Shown here piece by piece: positions 15,535-24,100 of a DNA stretch of 64,000 nucleotides; within the stretch, counting starts at the first letter, position 1; the number at the start of each line of letters is the position of its first letter. A program made the position numbers and the translations under genes. The stretch lies in assembly GCF_042682525.1 (NCBI RefSeq), contig NZ_JBHUHP010000001.1:496001-560000 (forward strand). The letters are read 5' to 3'. The stretch is from Blastococcus_B deserti. Its GTDB lineage: Bacteria > Actinomycetota > Actinomycetes > Mycobacteriales > Geodermatophilaceae. The notes below the pieces were generated by a model that searched no databases, had not been told where the DNA came from, and saw only the letters and a program-made list of their open reading frames with translations.

Positions 15535-18500
15535 GTGGCAGGACGGGGGAACGAGACGGCGCCGGTCTACCGGCTCGTCGCGCGTGAGGCCCCTCGCCTG
15601 GCGGTGCCGCGGCTGGATCCCACGCAGCAGGCCGTCGTCGACCACGAGGCGGGGCCGCTGCTCGTGCTCGCCGGCCCCGGAACCGGCAAGACCACGACGA
15701 TCGTCGAGGCCGTCGCCGCACGGATCGACGCGGGCATCGACCCCGAGCAGATCCTCGTCCTGACCTTCAGCCGCAAGGCCGCCGCCGAGCTGCGCGCCCG
15801 GATCACCGGGCGGGTGGCCCGGACCATCCGCGAGCCGCTGGCCCGCACGTTCCACTCCTACGCCTACGGCGTCCTGCGGCGGGCGGCACTGCTCCGCGGT
15901 GACGCGCCTCCCCGGCTCCTGACCTCGGCGGAGCAGGACGCCGTGGTGGCCGAGCTGCTGCGGGGTGACGCGGAGGAGGAGGGCGCCGTCCGCTGGCCGG
16001 CGGCCCTGGCCCCGGCGCTCGGGACGGCGGGGTTCCGCACCGAGCTGCGTGATCTGCTCATGCGCGCGACCGAGCGCGGCGTCGGCGCGGCGCAGCTGGC
16101 CTCGTGGGGCCGGGAGACCGGGCGGGAGCACTGGGTGCTGGCCGCCGCCTTCCAGGAGCAGTACGAGGGTGTCACCGCCTTCTCCACGGCCGGGCGCGGT
16201 GACGCCTCCGGCTACGACCCGGCCGAGCTGGTGCGGGCGGCGATCGCGGAACTCGACGGCGATCCGGAGCTGCTGCGGCAGGAGCGGGAGCGCGCCCGCT
16301 GGCTGTTCGTCGACGAGTACCAGGACACCGATCCGGCCCAGGTCGAGCTGCTGGAGCTGCTGGCCGGCGGCGGCGGCAACCTGGTGGCGGTCGGCGATCC
16401 CGACCAGGCCATCTACGCCTTCCGCGGTGCCGAGCCGCGCGGCATCGTCGAGTTCCCCCAGCGGTTCCGGCACACCGGCAACCGGCCGGCCGGCCGGGTG
16501 TCCCTGGGAGTCTGCCGGCGGTCGGGCGAGGAGCTGCTGCGGATCAGCCGCACGGTCGCCGCCGGGCTCCCCGGCCCGTGGGAGCACCGCCGCCTCGCCG
16601 CCGGGAGCGGCACCGAGCCCGGGTCCGCCGAGGTGCACGTCTTCGGCTCGGCGGCGGTCGAGGCCGCCTACGTCGCCGACCTGCTGCGCCGTGCCCACCT
16701 GCTCGACGGTGTGCCGTGGTCGCAGATGGCGGTCGTCGTGCGCACCGCCGTCGCGCTCGGTCCGCTGCGCCGCGCGCTCGCCTCGGCGGGCGTGCCCCTC
16801 GCGGTCTCCGCCGACGACCTGCCGCTCGCCGGGCAGCCCGCCGTCGCGCCGTTCCTGACCGCGCTCCGCGCGCTGCTGCCGGCGTCGGGAACCGGGCCCG
16901 AGGGCGAGGGCGTCGCCGTCGGCCTCGACGAGCCCGCCGCCGAGGCGCTGCTGGCCTCGCCGCTGGGCGGCGCCACGGTCCTCGATCTGCGGCGGCTGCG
17001 CCGTGCGGTGCGGATCGCCCTGGCCAAGCAGGGGGTCGACCCCGCCGAGCGGGAGGCGCCGTTGGCTCTCGCGCTCGGCGACGACACCCTGCTCGACGCG
17101 CTGCCCGAGCACGTGTCCCGCCCGGCCCGCAGGGTCGCCGCCGTCCTCGCCGCGGGCCGGCTGGCGCTGGCTCACGACGGCACCGCGGAGGACGTGCTGT
17201 GGGCGATGTGGCAGCGCAGCGGGCTGGCCACCCGCTGGGCGCGGGCCAGCGCCGCCGGTGGCCCCCAGAGCGCCGTGGCCGACCGTGACCTCGACGCGGT
17301 CGTCGCGCTCTTCGACGCGGCGGCGGGCTTCGTCGACCGCCTGCCCTCGGCCGACGTGCGCGCCTTCGTGGCCCACCTGTCGGCGCAGGAACTGCCGGGC
17401 GACATCGGAGCTGCCCGGGCAGCCGCGGGAGAGTCGGTCCGGCTGCTGACCGCGCACGCGGCCAAGGGCCTGGAGTGGGACCTGGTGTGCGTCGCCGGGG
17501 TGCAGGAGGGGGTGTGGCCCGACCTGCGCGAGCGCTCGACCCTGCTCGGCACGGAGGAGCTGATCGAGCGCGCCGCCGGGGTCGACGGCACGGCGGTGGA
17601 CCGGCGCACCCTCGCCCTGGCCGAGGAACGCCGGCTGTTCTACGTCGCCTGCACCCGCGCCCGGAAGCGTCTGGTCGTCACCGCCGTCGAGGGAGCCCTG
17701 GACGGCGCCGACGCCGGGGCGACCGCGTCCCGCTTCCTCGACCTGGTCGAGCCCCCGCCGGAGGGCGGCCGGCCGCTGACCGAGCTGCCCCGCTCGCTGA
17801 CCCTGCCCGCACTGGTCGCCGAGCTGCGGCGCGCGCTGACCGATCCCCGGACGCCGCCGCAGCGCCGCTCGGCCGCCGCCTCGATCCTGCGCCGGCTGGC
17901 CGACGAAGGGGTTGCGGGCGCCCCGCCGTCGGCCTGGTGGGGCCTCGCCCCGCTCTCCGACGACGCCCCGCTGGTGCCGGAGGAGGACGCCGTGCGGGTC
18001 CGGCCGTCGGCGATCGAGACCTTCCAGCGGTGCCCGTTGCGCTGGGTGCTGGGCGCCGTCGGGGCGGAGGCCTCCCCGGACACCACTCGCACGGTCGGTT
18101 CGGCGGTGCACGCCGTGGCCCAGCAGGTGGCCGAGGGGCTTCCGCCGTCGGAGGCGCCGGCGGTCCTGGCCGCGGAGCTCGACCAGCTCGACCTGGGGCC
18201 GGGCTGGGCCGACCAGCGGCAGCGGGTGTCGGCCCAGGAGATGCTCGACAAGTTCCTCCGCTGGCACGCCGGCAACGGGCGCGAGCTGCTGGCCGCCGAG
18301 GCGGACTTCGACGTGACCCTGGGCCGGGTCCGGATCACAGGGCAGGTCGACCGCCTCGAGCGCGACGTCGAGGGCCGGCTGGTCGTCGTCGACCTCAAGA
18401 CCGGCAGGACGGCGGCGAAGAACACCGAGGAGCACGGACAGCTGGCCGCCTACCAGGTGGCGATCGCCGCCGGCGGGTTCGGGCACCACGGCAGCGTGCC

Positions 18501-18735
18501 GGGAGGCGCGGCGCTGCTCCAGGTGGGCAGCGGGGCGAAGGCCAAGGAGCAGCACCAGGAGCCGCTGCCGGCCGACGTGCCGGTGGAGCAGACCTGGGCG
18601 GGCGCGCTGCTCAGCCAGGTGGGGGAGGGCATGGGCGCGGCCACGTTCGAGGTGCGCACCGGTTCCCACTGCTCCCGGTGCCCGGCCCGCCGCAGCTGTC
18701 CGCTGCAGGAGCCCGGCCGGCAGGTGACCGCGTGA
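15535..18735 (+). CDS. adnA: AdnA-type ATP-dependent DNA helicase-nuclease subunit
   Basis: The 1066-residue protein combines an N-terminal UvrD-like SF1A motor with a C-terminal RecB-type nuclease. Motor motifs are Walker A AGPGTGKTT (Lys52), DEYQD (Asp260-Glu261), VGDPDQAIYAFRGA, LTAHAAKGLEWD and YVACTRARKRL. The nuclease shows SAIETFQRCPLRW, the catalytic VVVDLKTGR, and a terminal CSRCPARRSC cluster. With the downstream gene it forms the heterodimeric AdnAB end-resection machine known from mycobacteria, which replaces RecBCD/AddAB in many actinobacteria. The GTG gives the family N-terminus. The stop overlaps the adnB start (GTGA), implying coupled translation of the two subunits. Confidence 0.9.
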   Translation: MAGRGNETAPVYRLVAREAPRLAVPRLDPTQQAVVDHEAGPLLVLAGPGTGKTTTIVEAVAARIDAGIDPEQILVLTFSRKAAAELRARITGRVARTIREPLARTFHSYAYGVLRRAALLRGDAPPRLLTSAEQDAVVAELLRGDAEEEGAVRWPAALAPALGTAGFRTELRDLLMRATERGVGAAQLASWGRETGREHWVLAAAFQEQYEGVTAFSTAGRGDASGYDPAELVRAAIAELDGDPELLRQERERARWLFVDEYQDTDPAQVELLELLAGGGGNLVAVGDPDQAIYAFRGAEPRGIVEFPQRFRHTGNRPAGRVSLGVCRRSGEELLRISRTVAAGLPGPWEHRRLAAGSGTEPGSAEVHVFGSAAVEAAYVADLLRRAHLLDGVPWSQMAVVVRTAVALGPLRRALASAGVPLAVSADDLPLAGQPAVAPFLTALRALLPASGTGPEGEGVAVGLDEPAAEALLASPLGGATVLDLRRLRRAVRIALAKQGVDPAEREAPLALALGDDTLLDALPEHVSRPARRVAAVLAAGRLALAHDGTAEDVLWAMWQRSGLATRWARASAAGGPQSAVADRDLDAVVALFDAAAGFVDRLPSADVRAFVAHLSAQELPGDIGAARAAAGESVRLLTAHAAKGLEWDLVCVAGVQEGVWPDLRERSTLLGTEELIERAAGVDGTAVDRRTLALAEERRLFYVACTRARKRLVVTAVEGALDGADAGATASRFLDLVEPPPEGGRPLTELPRSLTLPALVAELRRALTDPRTPPQRRSAAASILRRLADEGVAGAPPSAWWGLAPLSDDAPLVPEEDAVRVRPSAIETFQRCPLRWVLGAVGAEASPDTTRTVGSAVHAVAQQVAEGLPPSEAPAVLAAELDQLDLGPGWADQRQRVSAQEMLDKFLRWHAGNGRELLAAEADFDVTLGRVRITGQVDRLERDVEGRLVVVDLKTGRTAAKNTEEHGQLAAYQVAIAAGGFGHHGSVPGGAALLQVGSGAKAKEQHQEPLPADVPVEQTWAGALLSQVGEGMGAATFEVRTGSHCSRCPARRSCPLQEPGRQVTA

Positions 18736-21700
18736 CACCCCTGACCGGAAGGCCCCGTTCCGGGTTCCCTCGCGAGCTTGCGAGCGGAGGGGAGAACGGG
18801 GTCCTCCACCAGCTGTCCTTCGACGACCTCCTCGCCGATGCCGCACCCGAGCAGGCCCGGGCCCGCAGACGGCTGAGCCCCGCCGAGGTGGCCGCCCGCT
18901 GCGGGCTGTCCTACGCGCCCTCCGCCGAGCAGGCACGCGTGGTCGAGGCACCGGCCGACCGCCCGCTGGTCGTCGTCGCGGGTGCCGGCTCCGGCAAGAC
19001 CGAGACGATGGCCGCCCGCGTCTCCTGGCTGGTGGCCAACCGGGTCGTCGCGCCGGAGGAGATCCTCGGCCTGACCTTCACGCGCAAGGCCGCCAGCGAG
19101 CTCAACGAGCGGATCCGGCTCCGGCTCGGGGCGCTGGCCCGGCATCCCGACACCGAGGCAGACCTGCGGGAGCGGCTGGCGATCGCCCAGCCCACCGTCT
19201 CCACCTACCACGGCTACGCTGCCGCGCTGGTGGCCGAGCACGGGCTGCGCATCGGCGTCGAGCCCGGCGCCGGGGTGCTCGGGCCCGCGATGTGCTGGGG
19301 TCAGGCCGCCAGCGTCGTCACCGCGTACACCGGCGACATGAGCGACGTCCCGCTCACGCTGCTGACGACGGTCGAGGACGTCCTGGCCCTGGCCGCCGAC
19401 CTGGGCGAGCACGACATCAGCCCGGCCGCCCTGCGGTCGTGGACCGCGCGGCTGGAGGCGCAGATCGCGAGCTACCCGGACGCCCCCCGCAAGAAGGGGC
19501 CCTACGCGCCGGTCCTGGAGATGCTCGCCCGGCAGCGTGCCCGCGTCGCGCTGCTGCCGCTGGTCGAGGCGTTCGAGGCGCGCAAGCGGGCCGCCGGGGC
19601 GATCGACTACGCCGACCAGGTGGCCTACGCGGCCCGGATCGCGGTGGCCTCCGCCGACGTCGGCCGCCGGGAGCGGGCCCGCTGGAAGGTGGTGCTGCTC
19701 GACGAGTACCAGGACACCAGCGTCGGCCAGCTGCGCATGCTCGAGGCCCTGTTCGGCCGCGCCACCGGCCATCCCGTGCTGGCGGTCGGTGACCCGCGGC
19801 AGTCGATCTACGGCTGGCGCGGCGCCTCCGCAGGGACGATCGAGCGGTTCGACCGCACCTTCCCCGGCCTGCCCGGACGGCGCGCCGAGCGGCTGACCCT
19901 GGCCACGAGCTGGCGCAACGACGACGCCGTCCTCGCCGTCGCCAACGCGGTCTCGGCGATGCTCCCACCGCCGGAGCAGCCGCTGCCCGACCTGGCTCCG
20001 GCGCCCACCGCCGGCCGCGGCGCGGTGACGGTCGGGCTCTACGACACGGTGGCCCACGAGACCGACGCCCTCGCCGACCGGCTGACCGCGTGCTGGCACG
20101 GCACCGATGCCGCGCTGCCGACCCGCGACGGCGGGAAGCGGCCGACCGTGGCGGTGCTCGTGCGCACCCGCAAGCAGCTGCCCGGCATCGCGGCCGCCTT
20201 GCGCGAGCGCGGGCTGCCGGTCGAGGTCGTCGGGCTGGGCGGGCTGCTGGAGGTCCCGGAGGTGTCCGACGTCGTCGCGACCCTCACCGTGCTGGTCGAC
20301 CCGACGGCCGGCGATGCCCTGGGCAGGCTGCTCACCGGCGCCCGGTGGCGGATCGGGCCCCGGGACCTGGCCGCGCTGGAGGGCCGGGCCCGCGCCCTCG
20401 TGCGCTCCCGCCGGCCGGCCGCGGTCGCGGCGGCCGGCGGCACACCGGTCGTCGAGGCGCGGTCGGAACGCGGCAGCATCGTCGAGGCGCTGGACGACCT
20501 CGGCGGTCCGGAGGCCTACTCGGCCGCGGGCTACCGCCGCTTGCGGCGGCTCGCGGCGGAGCTGGCCCACCTGCGCGCGCGGCTGGGCGAGTCGCTGCCC
20601 GACCTGGTCGACGAGGTGGCCCGCACCCTCGGCCTCGAGACGGAGCTGGCCAGCGTCCCCGGTGCCACTCCCGCCGGGGCCCGGGCCCACCTCGACGCCC
20701 TGCACGGCGTGGCCGCCGAGTTCACCGAGCTGGCCGAACTCCCTTCCTTGCCCGCCTTCCTCGGCTACCTGCGCGACGCCGAGGAGCGGGAGCGGGGCCT
20801 GGAGCCCGGGGAGGTCGCGGTGAACCCCGAGGCGGTGCAGTTGCTCACCGGTCACTCCGCCAAGGGGCTGGAGTGGGACGTCGTCGCCGTTCCCGGCCTC
20901 ACTGCCGACCAGTTCCCCGCGAAGGCCGACACCAGCGACTCGTGGATCCGCGACCCGGGCGCCGTGCCGGCCGACCTGCGGCTCACCGACCGCGAGGAGC
21001 TGCCGCGGCTGCGCCTGCCGGTTCCGGGCTCGGGCGACCAGGCGGTCGTCAAGCAGGCGCTGGAGGACTACGTCCAGGAGTGGAAGGACTTCGGCACCGC
21101 CGAGGAGATCCGCCTGGGCTACGTCGCCGTCACGCGCGCCCGGCACCTGCTGCTCTGCTCGGGCAGCTGGTGGCGGGACGGCGTCAAGCCGTGCGGGCCG
21201 TCGTCCCTGCTGCTGACCGCGCGGCAGGCGTGCGAGGACGGTGCCGGCACCGTCGTGCACTGGGCGGAGCCGCCCACCGACGACGCGACCAACCCGGCGC
21301 TGGAGGAGTGGCCAGTGGGCATCTGGCCGGCCGACCCGCTGTCGACCGGGCGTCGCCGGGCCCTCACCGCGGCCGCCGAGCTCGTCGCCGGCGCGGCGCC
21401 GCACCCGCTCGACGCCGGACAGGTCCTCGACGGCTCCGACCCGGTGGTGGAGCAGTGGATGCGCGACGCCGACCTGCTGCTCCGGGAGCGCGCCCGAGCG
21501 GCGAGCCCGACCGTCGACGTCCCGCTGCCCTCGCACCTGTCGGTGTCGGCCCTCGTCACCCTCCGGCGTGATCCCGCCGAGCTGGCCCGCCGACTGCGCC
21601 GGCCCATGCCCGCGGCGCCCGCGCCGCAGGCCCGCCGGGGCACCGCCTTCCACGCCTGGCTCGAGGAACGGTTCGGCGCGGCGAAGCTGGTCGACCTCGA

Positions 21701-22127
21701 CGAGCTGCCGGGCTCGGGCGACGAGTTCGCCGCCCCCGACGGCGCCCTGGCCGAGCTGCAGGAGGCCTTCCTCGCCAGCGAGTGGGCCGACCGTCAGCCG
21801 GCCGAGGTGGAGGTGCCCTTCGAGACCCCGCTCGGGCCGCTGACCCTCCGCGGGCGCATCGACGCCGTCTACGCCGACGGCGACGGCGGCTTCGAGGTCA
21901 TCGACTGGAAGACCGGCCCACCGCCGTCTGCCGGCGAGCTCAGCGCCGCGGCGGTCCAGCTGGCCGCCTACCGGCTGGGCTGGTCACGACTGACCGGTGT
22001 GCCGGTGGAACGGGTGAGCGCGGGGTTCCACCACGTCGCCGCCGGGGTGACCATCCGTCCCGTCGACCTGCTCGACGAGGCCGGCCTGCTGGCGCTGGTC
22101 ACGGGCACCGCGGGCGACGAGGACTGA
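18732..22127 (+). CDS. adnB: AdnB-type ATP-dependent DNA helicase-nuclease subunit
   Basis: The 1131-residue partner of AdnA has the same layout: Walker A VAGAGSGKTE (Lys89), LLDEYQDTSVGQ, VGDPRQSIYGWRGAS, GHSAKGLEWDVVAVPGL, YVAVTRARHLLL, and a C-terminal RecB-type nuclease with FEVIDWKTG and QLAAYRLGW. In mycobacterial AdnAB the AdnB motor drives translocation and each subunit's nuclease cuts one strand. No CxxC cluster is visible at the C-terminus. The GTG start overlaps the adnA stop. Codons 6-26 are derived from an intergenic repeat, so the native protein may once have begun nearer residue 27 (LHQLSFDDLL). Confidence 0.9.
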   Translation: MTPLTGRPRSGFPRELASGGENGVLHQLSFDDLLADAAPEQARARRRLSPAEVAARCGLSYAPSAEQARVVEAPADRPLVVVAGAGSGKTETMAARVSWLVANRVVAPEEILGLTFTRKAASELNERIRLRLGALARHPDTEADLRERLAIAQPTVSTYHGYAAALVAEHGLRIGVEPGAGVLGPAMCWGQAASVVTAYTGDMSDVPLTLLTTVEDVLALAADLGEHDISPAALRSWTARLEAQIASYPDAPRKKGPYAPVLEMLARQRARVALLPLVEAFEARKRAAGAIDYADQVAYAARIAVASADVGRRERARWKVVLLDEYQDTSVGQLRMLEALFGRATGHPVLAVGDPRQSIYGWRGASAGTIERFDRTFPGLPGRRAERLTLATSWRNDDAVLAVANAVSAMLPPPEQPLPDLAPAPTAGRGAVTVGLYDTVAHETDALADRLTACWHGTDAALPTRDGGKRPTVAVLVRTRKQLPGIAAALRERGLPVEVVGLGGLLEVPEVSDVVATLTVLVDPTAGDALGRLLTGARWRIGPRDLAALEGRARALVRSRRPAAVAAAGGTPVVEARSERGSIVEALDDLGGPEAYSAAGYRRLRRLAAELAHLRARLGESLPDLVDEVARTLGLETELASVPGATPAGARAHLDALHGVAAEFTELAELPSLPAFLGYLRDAEERERGLEPGEVAVNPEAVQLLTGHSAKGLEWDVVAVPGLTADQFPAKADTSDSWIRDPGAVPADLRLTDREELPRLRLPVPGSGDQAVVKQALEDYVQEWKDFGTAEEIRLGYVAVTRARHLLLCSGSWWRDGVKPCGPSSLLLTARQACEDGAGTVVHWAEPPTDDATNPALEEWPVGIWPADPLSTGRRRALTAAAELVAGAAPHPLDAGQVLDGSDPVVEQWMRDADLLLRERARAASPTVDVPLPSHLSVSALVTLRRDPAELARRLRRPMPAAPAPQARRGTAFHAWLEERFGAAKLVDLDELPGSGDEFAAPDGALAELQEAFLASEWADRQPAEVEVPFETPLGPLTLRGRIDAVYADGDGGFEVIDWKTGPPPSAGELSAAAVQLAAYRLGWSRLTGVPVERVSAGFHHVAAGVTIRPVDLLDEAGLLALVTGTAGDED
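18747..18808. repeat. Dispersed palindromic repeat inside the adnB reading frame
   Basis: The sequence runs GGAAGGCCCCGTTCCGGGTT, then a CTCGCGAGCTTGCGAGCGGAG core, then GAGAACGGGGTCCTCC. This is one of the best copies of the family. It is translated as about 21 residues near the start of AdnB without breaking the frame. Confidence 0.8.
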
Positions 22128-22277
22128 TCGCGGTCAGCCGGGACGACTCCCCGCGTCCGTGGTCGGCGCCACGAGGAGGTTCACCGAGACGGCGCAGGCG
22201 CCGTTCCGCCGGGGCCCGCGCGGGGCTACCCTTCCGCACCGTCATCGCGGGGGACCGTCGACGCAACGGGAACAGCC

Positions 22278-22670
22278 ATGCTGAACGACAGCAGGGTCGA
22301 GGCCAACATCCCGGCGAGCGACCTCGACCGGGCGCGCGACTTCTACGCAGGCATGCTCGGCCTGACGCCGCGGAAGGAACTCGGTGGCGAGACCCTGGCC
22401 TACGAGACGGCCGCCGGCACGAGGTTCAACGTCTACCAGACCGCCTACGCCGGGCAAGCCGGCCACACCATCGCCCAGTGGCACGTCGACGACATCGAGT
22501 CGGAGGTGCGCGACCTCAAGGCCAAGGGCGTCGTGTTCGAGGTCTACGACATGCCCGGCGTCGAGTGGGACGGCGAGATCGCCACGATCCCCGGGATGGG
22601 GCGGTCGGCCTGGTTCCGCGACAGCGAGGGCAACATCATGTGCGTCGACCAGGAGCCGGCCCGGACCTGA
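22278..22670 (+). CDS. VOC family (glyoxalase-like) protein
   Basis: A 130-residue single VOC module pair. It starts with RVEANIPASDLDRARDFYAGMLGL, the typical first beta-alpha unit, and ends with GRSAWFRDSEGNIMCVDQ carrying the usual metal-ligand Glu region. Proteins of this type act as glyoxalases, dioxygenases or antibiotic-binding proteins; the substrate is open. The ATG follows a GGGAAC stretch and a 150-base gap after adnB that likely contains its own promoter (CTACCCT at about 22226). Confidence 0.82.
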   Translation: MLNDSRVEANIPASDLDRARDFYAGMLGLTPRKELGGETLAYETAAGTRFNVYQTAYAGQAGHTIAQWHVDDIESEVRDLKAKGVVFEVYDMPGVEWDGEIATIPGMGRSAWFRDSEGNIMCVDQEPART

Positions 22671-22682
22671 CCGCCCCGCGGG

Positions 22683-23195
22683 TCACCGTCGGCCGGCCAG
22701 GGACAGTCCGAACTGGTGGACGCGGGTGCCTTCCGGCGACACCAGCTCGCGCTCGACGGTCATGCCCAGCCGGGTCGCGACGGCCGCGGAGGCGGTGTTG
22801 CCCGCCTGGATCATCGACACGAGGTGGGGGAGGCCCCGTCTCCGGGCCAGGCCGACGACGGCCCGCGCGCCTTCCGTCGCGTATCCCCGCCCCCAGTGCG
22901 CGCGGCCGAGCCGCCAGCCGATCTCCGGCATGCCCTGCGGTCCCCACGGCCGCTCCCACGGGTGCACGCCCACGAAGCCGACCGTCCCCCTGTCGGTCAC
23001 GAGCGAGAACAGGCACAGCCCCGTCGACTCCGCCAGCCGCTGCTGCCTCGCGACCAGGTCCACGTAGTAGGCGTGGTCCCGCACCTCCCCGGTGCCGACG
23101 TAGCGCATGACCTCCGGGTCGTCGAACAGCGCCGTCCAGAGCGCCGCGTCCTGAGCGGTCGGCACCCGGAGCTGCACCCGGCCCCCGCGGCTCAC
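22683..23195 (-). CDS. GNAT family N-acetyltransferase (RimJ/RimL type)
   Basis: The 170-residue product shows the RimJ-like layout: RVQLRVPTAQDAALWTALFDDPEVMRYVG near the start, then GWRLGRAHWGRGYATEGARAVV (acetyl-CoA loop) and LVSMIQAGNTASAAVATRLGMT near the end. Such enzymes acetylate protein N-termini, amino sugars or small amines. Its GTG overlaps the stop of the upstream hydrolase by four bases, indicating coupled expression. It converges on the VOC gene. Confidence 0.85.
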   Translation of the reverse strand: MSRGGRVQLRVPTAQDAALWTALFDDPEVMRYVGTGEVRDHAYYVDLVARQQRLAESTGLCLFSLVTDRGTVGFVGVHPWERPWGPQGMPEIGWRLGRAHWGRGYATEGARAVVGLARRRGLPHLVSMIQAGNTASAAVATRLGMTVERELVSPEGTRVHQFGLSLAGRR

Positions 23196-24043
23196 GTCGA
23201 GGCGATCCGCTCCAGGATCGCCGTCGCCAGCTGCTCGGGCGCCTGCTCCGGGATCCAGTGGGTCACCCCGGTGAGCTCCACGAAGCGGTAGTCGCCGGTC
23301 ACGTAGTTCGCACAGGCCTCGGCCGCCGTCCGGCCGATCGCGACGTCACCGTCGCTCCACACGTAGGTCGTGGGCACCTCGACCGGGTCCACCCGGGTGT
23401 CCGAGCTCATCGCCCGGTACCAGTTCAGCGCCGCCGTCAGGGCGCCCGGCGCCGACAGCACCGCGACGTACTCGTCGATCGCCTCCGCCGGGATGCCGCT
23501 GTCGTGCTCGCCGCCCGACAGCATCCGCCGCAGCCGGCGGGCCCCGTCGGCGAGCAGCACCTGCTCCGCCTTGCCCGCCTGCCAGAAGAGCCGGATGTAG
23601 GCCGACCGCTCCTTCTGCTCGGGATCGGCACGGAAGGCGGCGGTGTACGCGGCCGGATGCGGGACCGAGACCGCCGTGAGCGAGCGCACCCGGTCGCGGT
23701 GCCAGGCGGCCAGCGTCCAGGCGACGTTCGCGCCCCAGTCGTGACCGACGACGTCGGCGACCGGGATCTCCAGCGCCGTCATGAGGTCGGCGGTGACCTG
23801 CGCGAGGTTCTGCATCGAGTAGGCCTCGACCTCGCCGGGCCGCGCGCCGGGGGAGTAGCCGAGCTGGTCCGGGGCGTAGGTGCGCAGTCCCGCCTGGGTG
23901 AGCAGCGGCGTGACCGCGGCCCACGACGCCGACGTCTCCGGGAACCCGTGCAGCAGCAGGACCGGCCGGCCGTCGTCGGGGCCGTCGACTCGGACGTCGA
24001 AGGTCAGATCGCCGACGTCGGTGCGCAGCAGCTCCCCGGGCAT
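23192..24043 (-). CDS. Alpha/beta hydrolase (epoxide hydrolase-like)
   Basis: A 283-residue hydrolase of the epoxide hydrolase/haloalkane dehalogenase branch. It has LLHGFPETSASW (oxyanion region), VVGHDWGANVAW with aspartate as the predicted nucleophile, and VELTGVTHWIPEQAPE with the catalytic histidine. The Asp nucleophile points to epoxide or dehalogenase chemistry rather than a serine esterase. The ATG sits just upstream of the divergent M20 gene (57 bases between them). The downstream GNAT gene overlaps it. Confidence 0.87.
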   Translation of the reverse strand: MPGELLRTDVGDLTFDVRVDGPDDGRPVLLLHGFPETSASWAAVTPLLTQAGLRTYAPDQLGYSPGARPGEVEAYSMQNLAQVTADLMTALEIPVADVVGHDWGANVAWTLAAWHRDRVRSLTAVSVPHPAAYTAAFRADPEQKERSAYIRLFWQAGKAEQVLLADGARRLRRMLSGGEHDSGIPAEAIDEYVAVLSAPGALTAALNWYRAMSSDTRVDPVEVPTTYVWSDGDVAIGRTAAEACANYVTGDYRFVELTGVTHWIPEQAPEQLATAILERIAST

Positions 24044-24100
24044 GCCCCGGACGCTAGCCGGACGCGGGCGCCGCCGCCCACGGCGCTACCGTCGGCGCCC

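Noticed and set aside
15463..18951. A 1162-codon open frame antisense to adnA
   Set aside because: It is Arg/Gly/Pro-rich with no motif and mirrors the high-GC third positions of adnA. The sense strand has a full set of helicase and nuclease motifs.
18450..21653. A 1067-codon open frame antisense to adnB
   Set aside because: No recognisable domain. It is a by-product of the codon bias of adnB.
23258..24100. Upstream extension of the M20 peptidase frame
   Set aside because: It is the complement of the epoxide-hydrolase-like gene. The GTG at 24101 starts the conserved family sequence.
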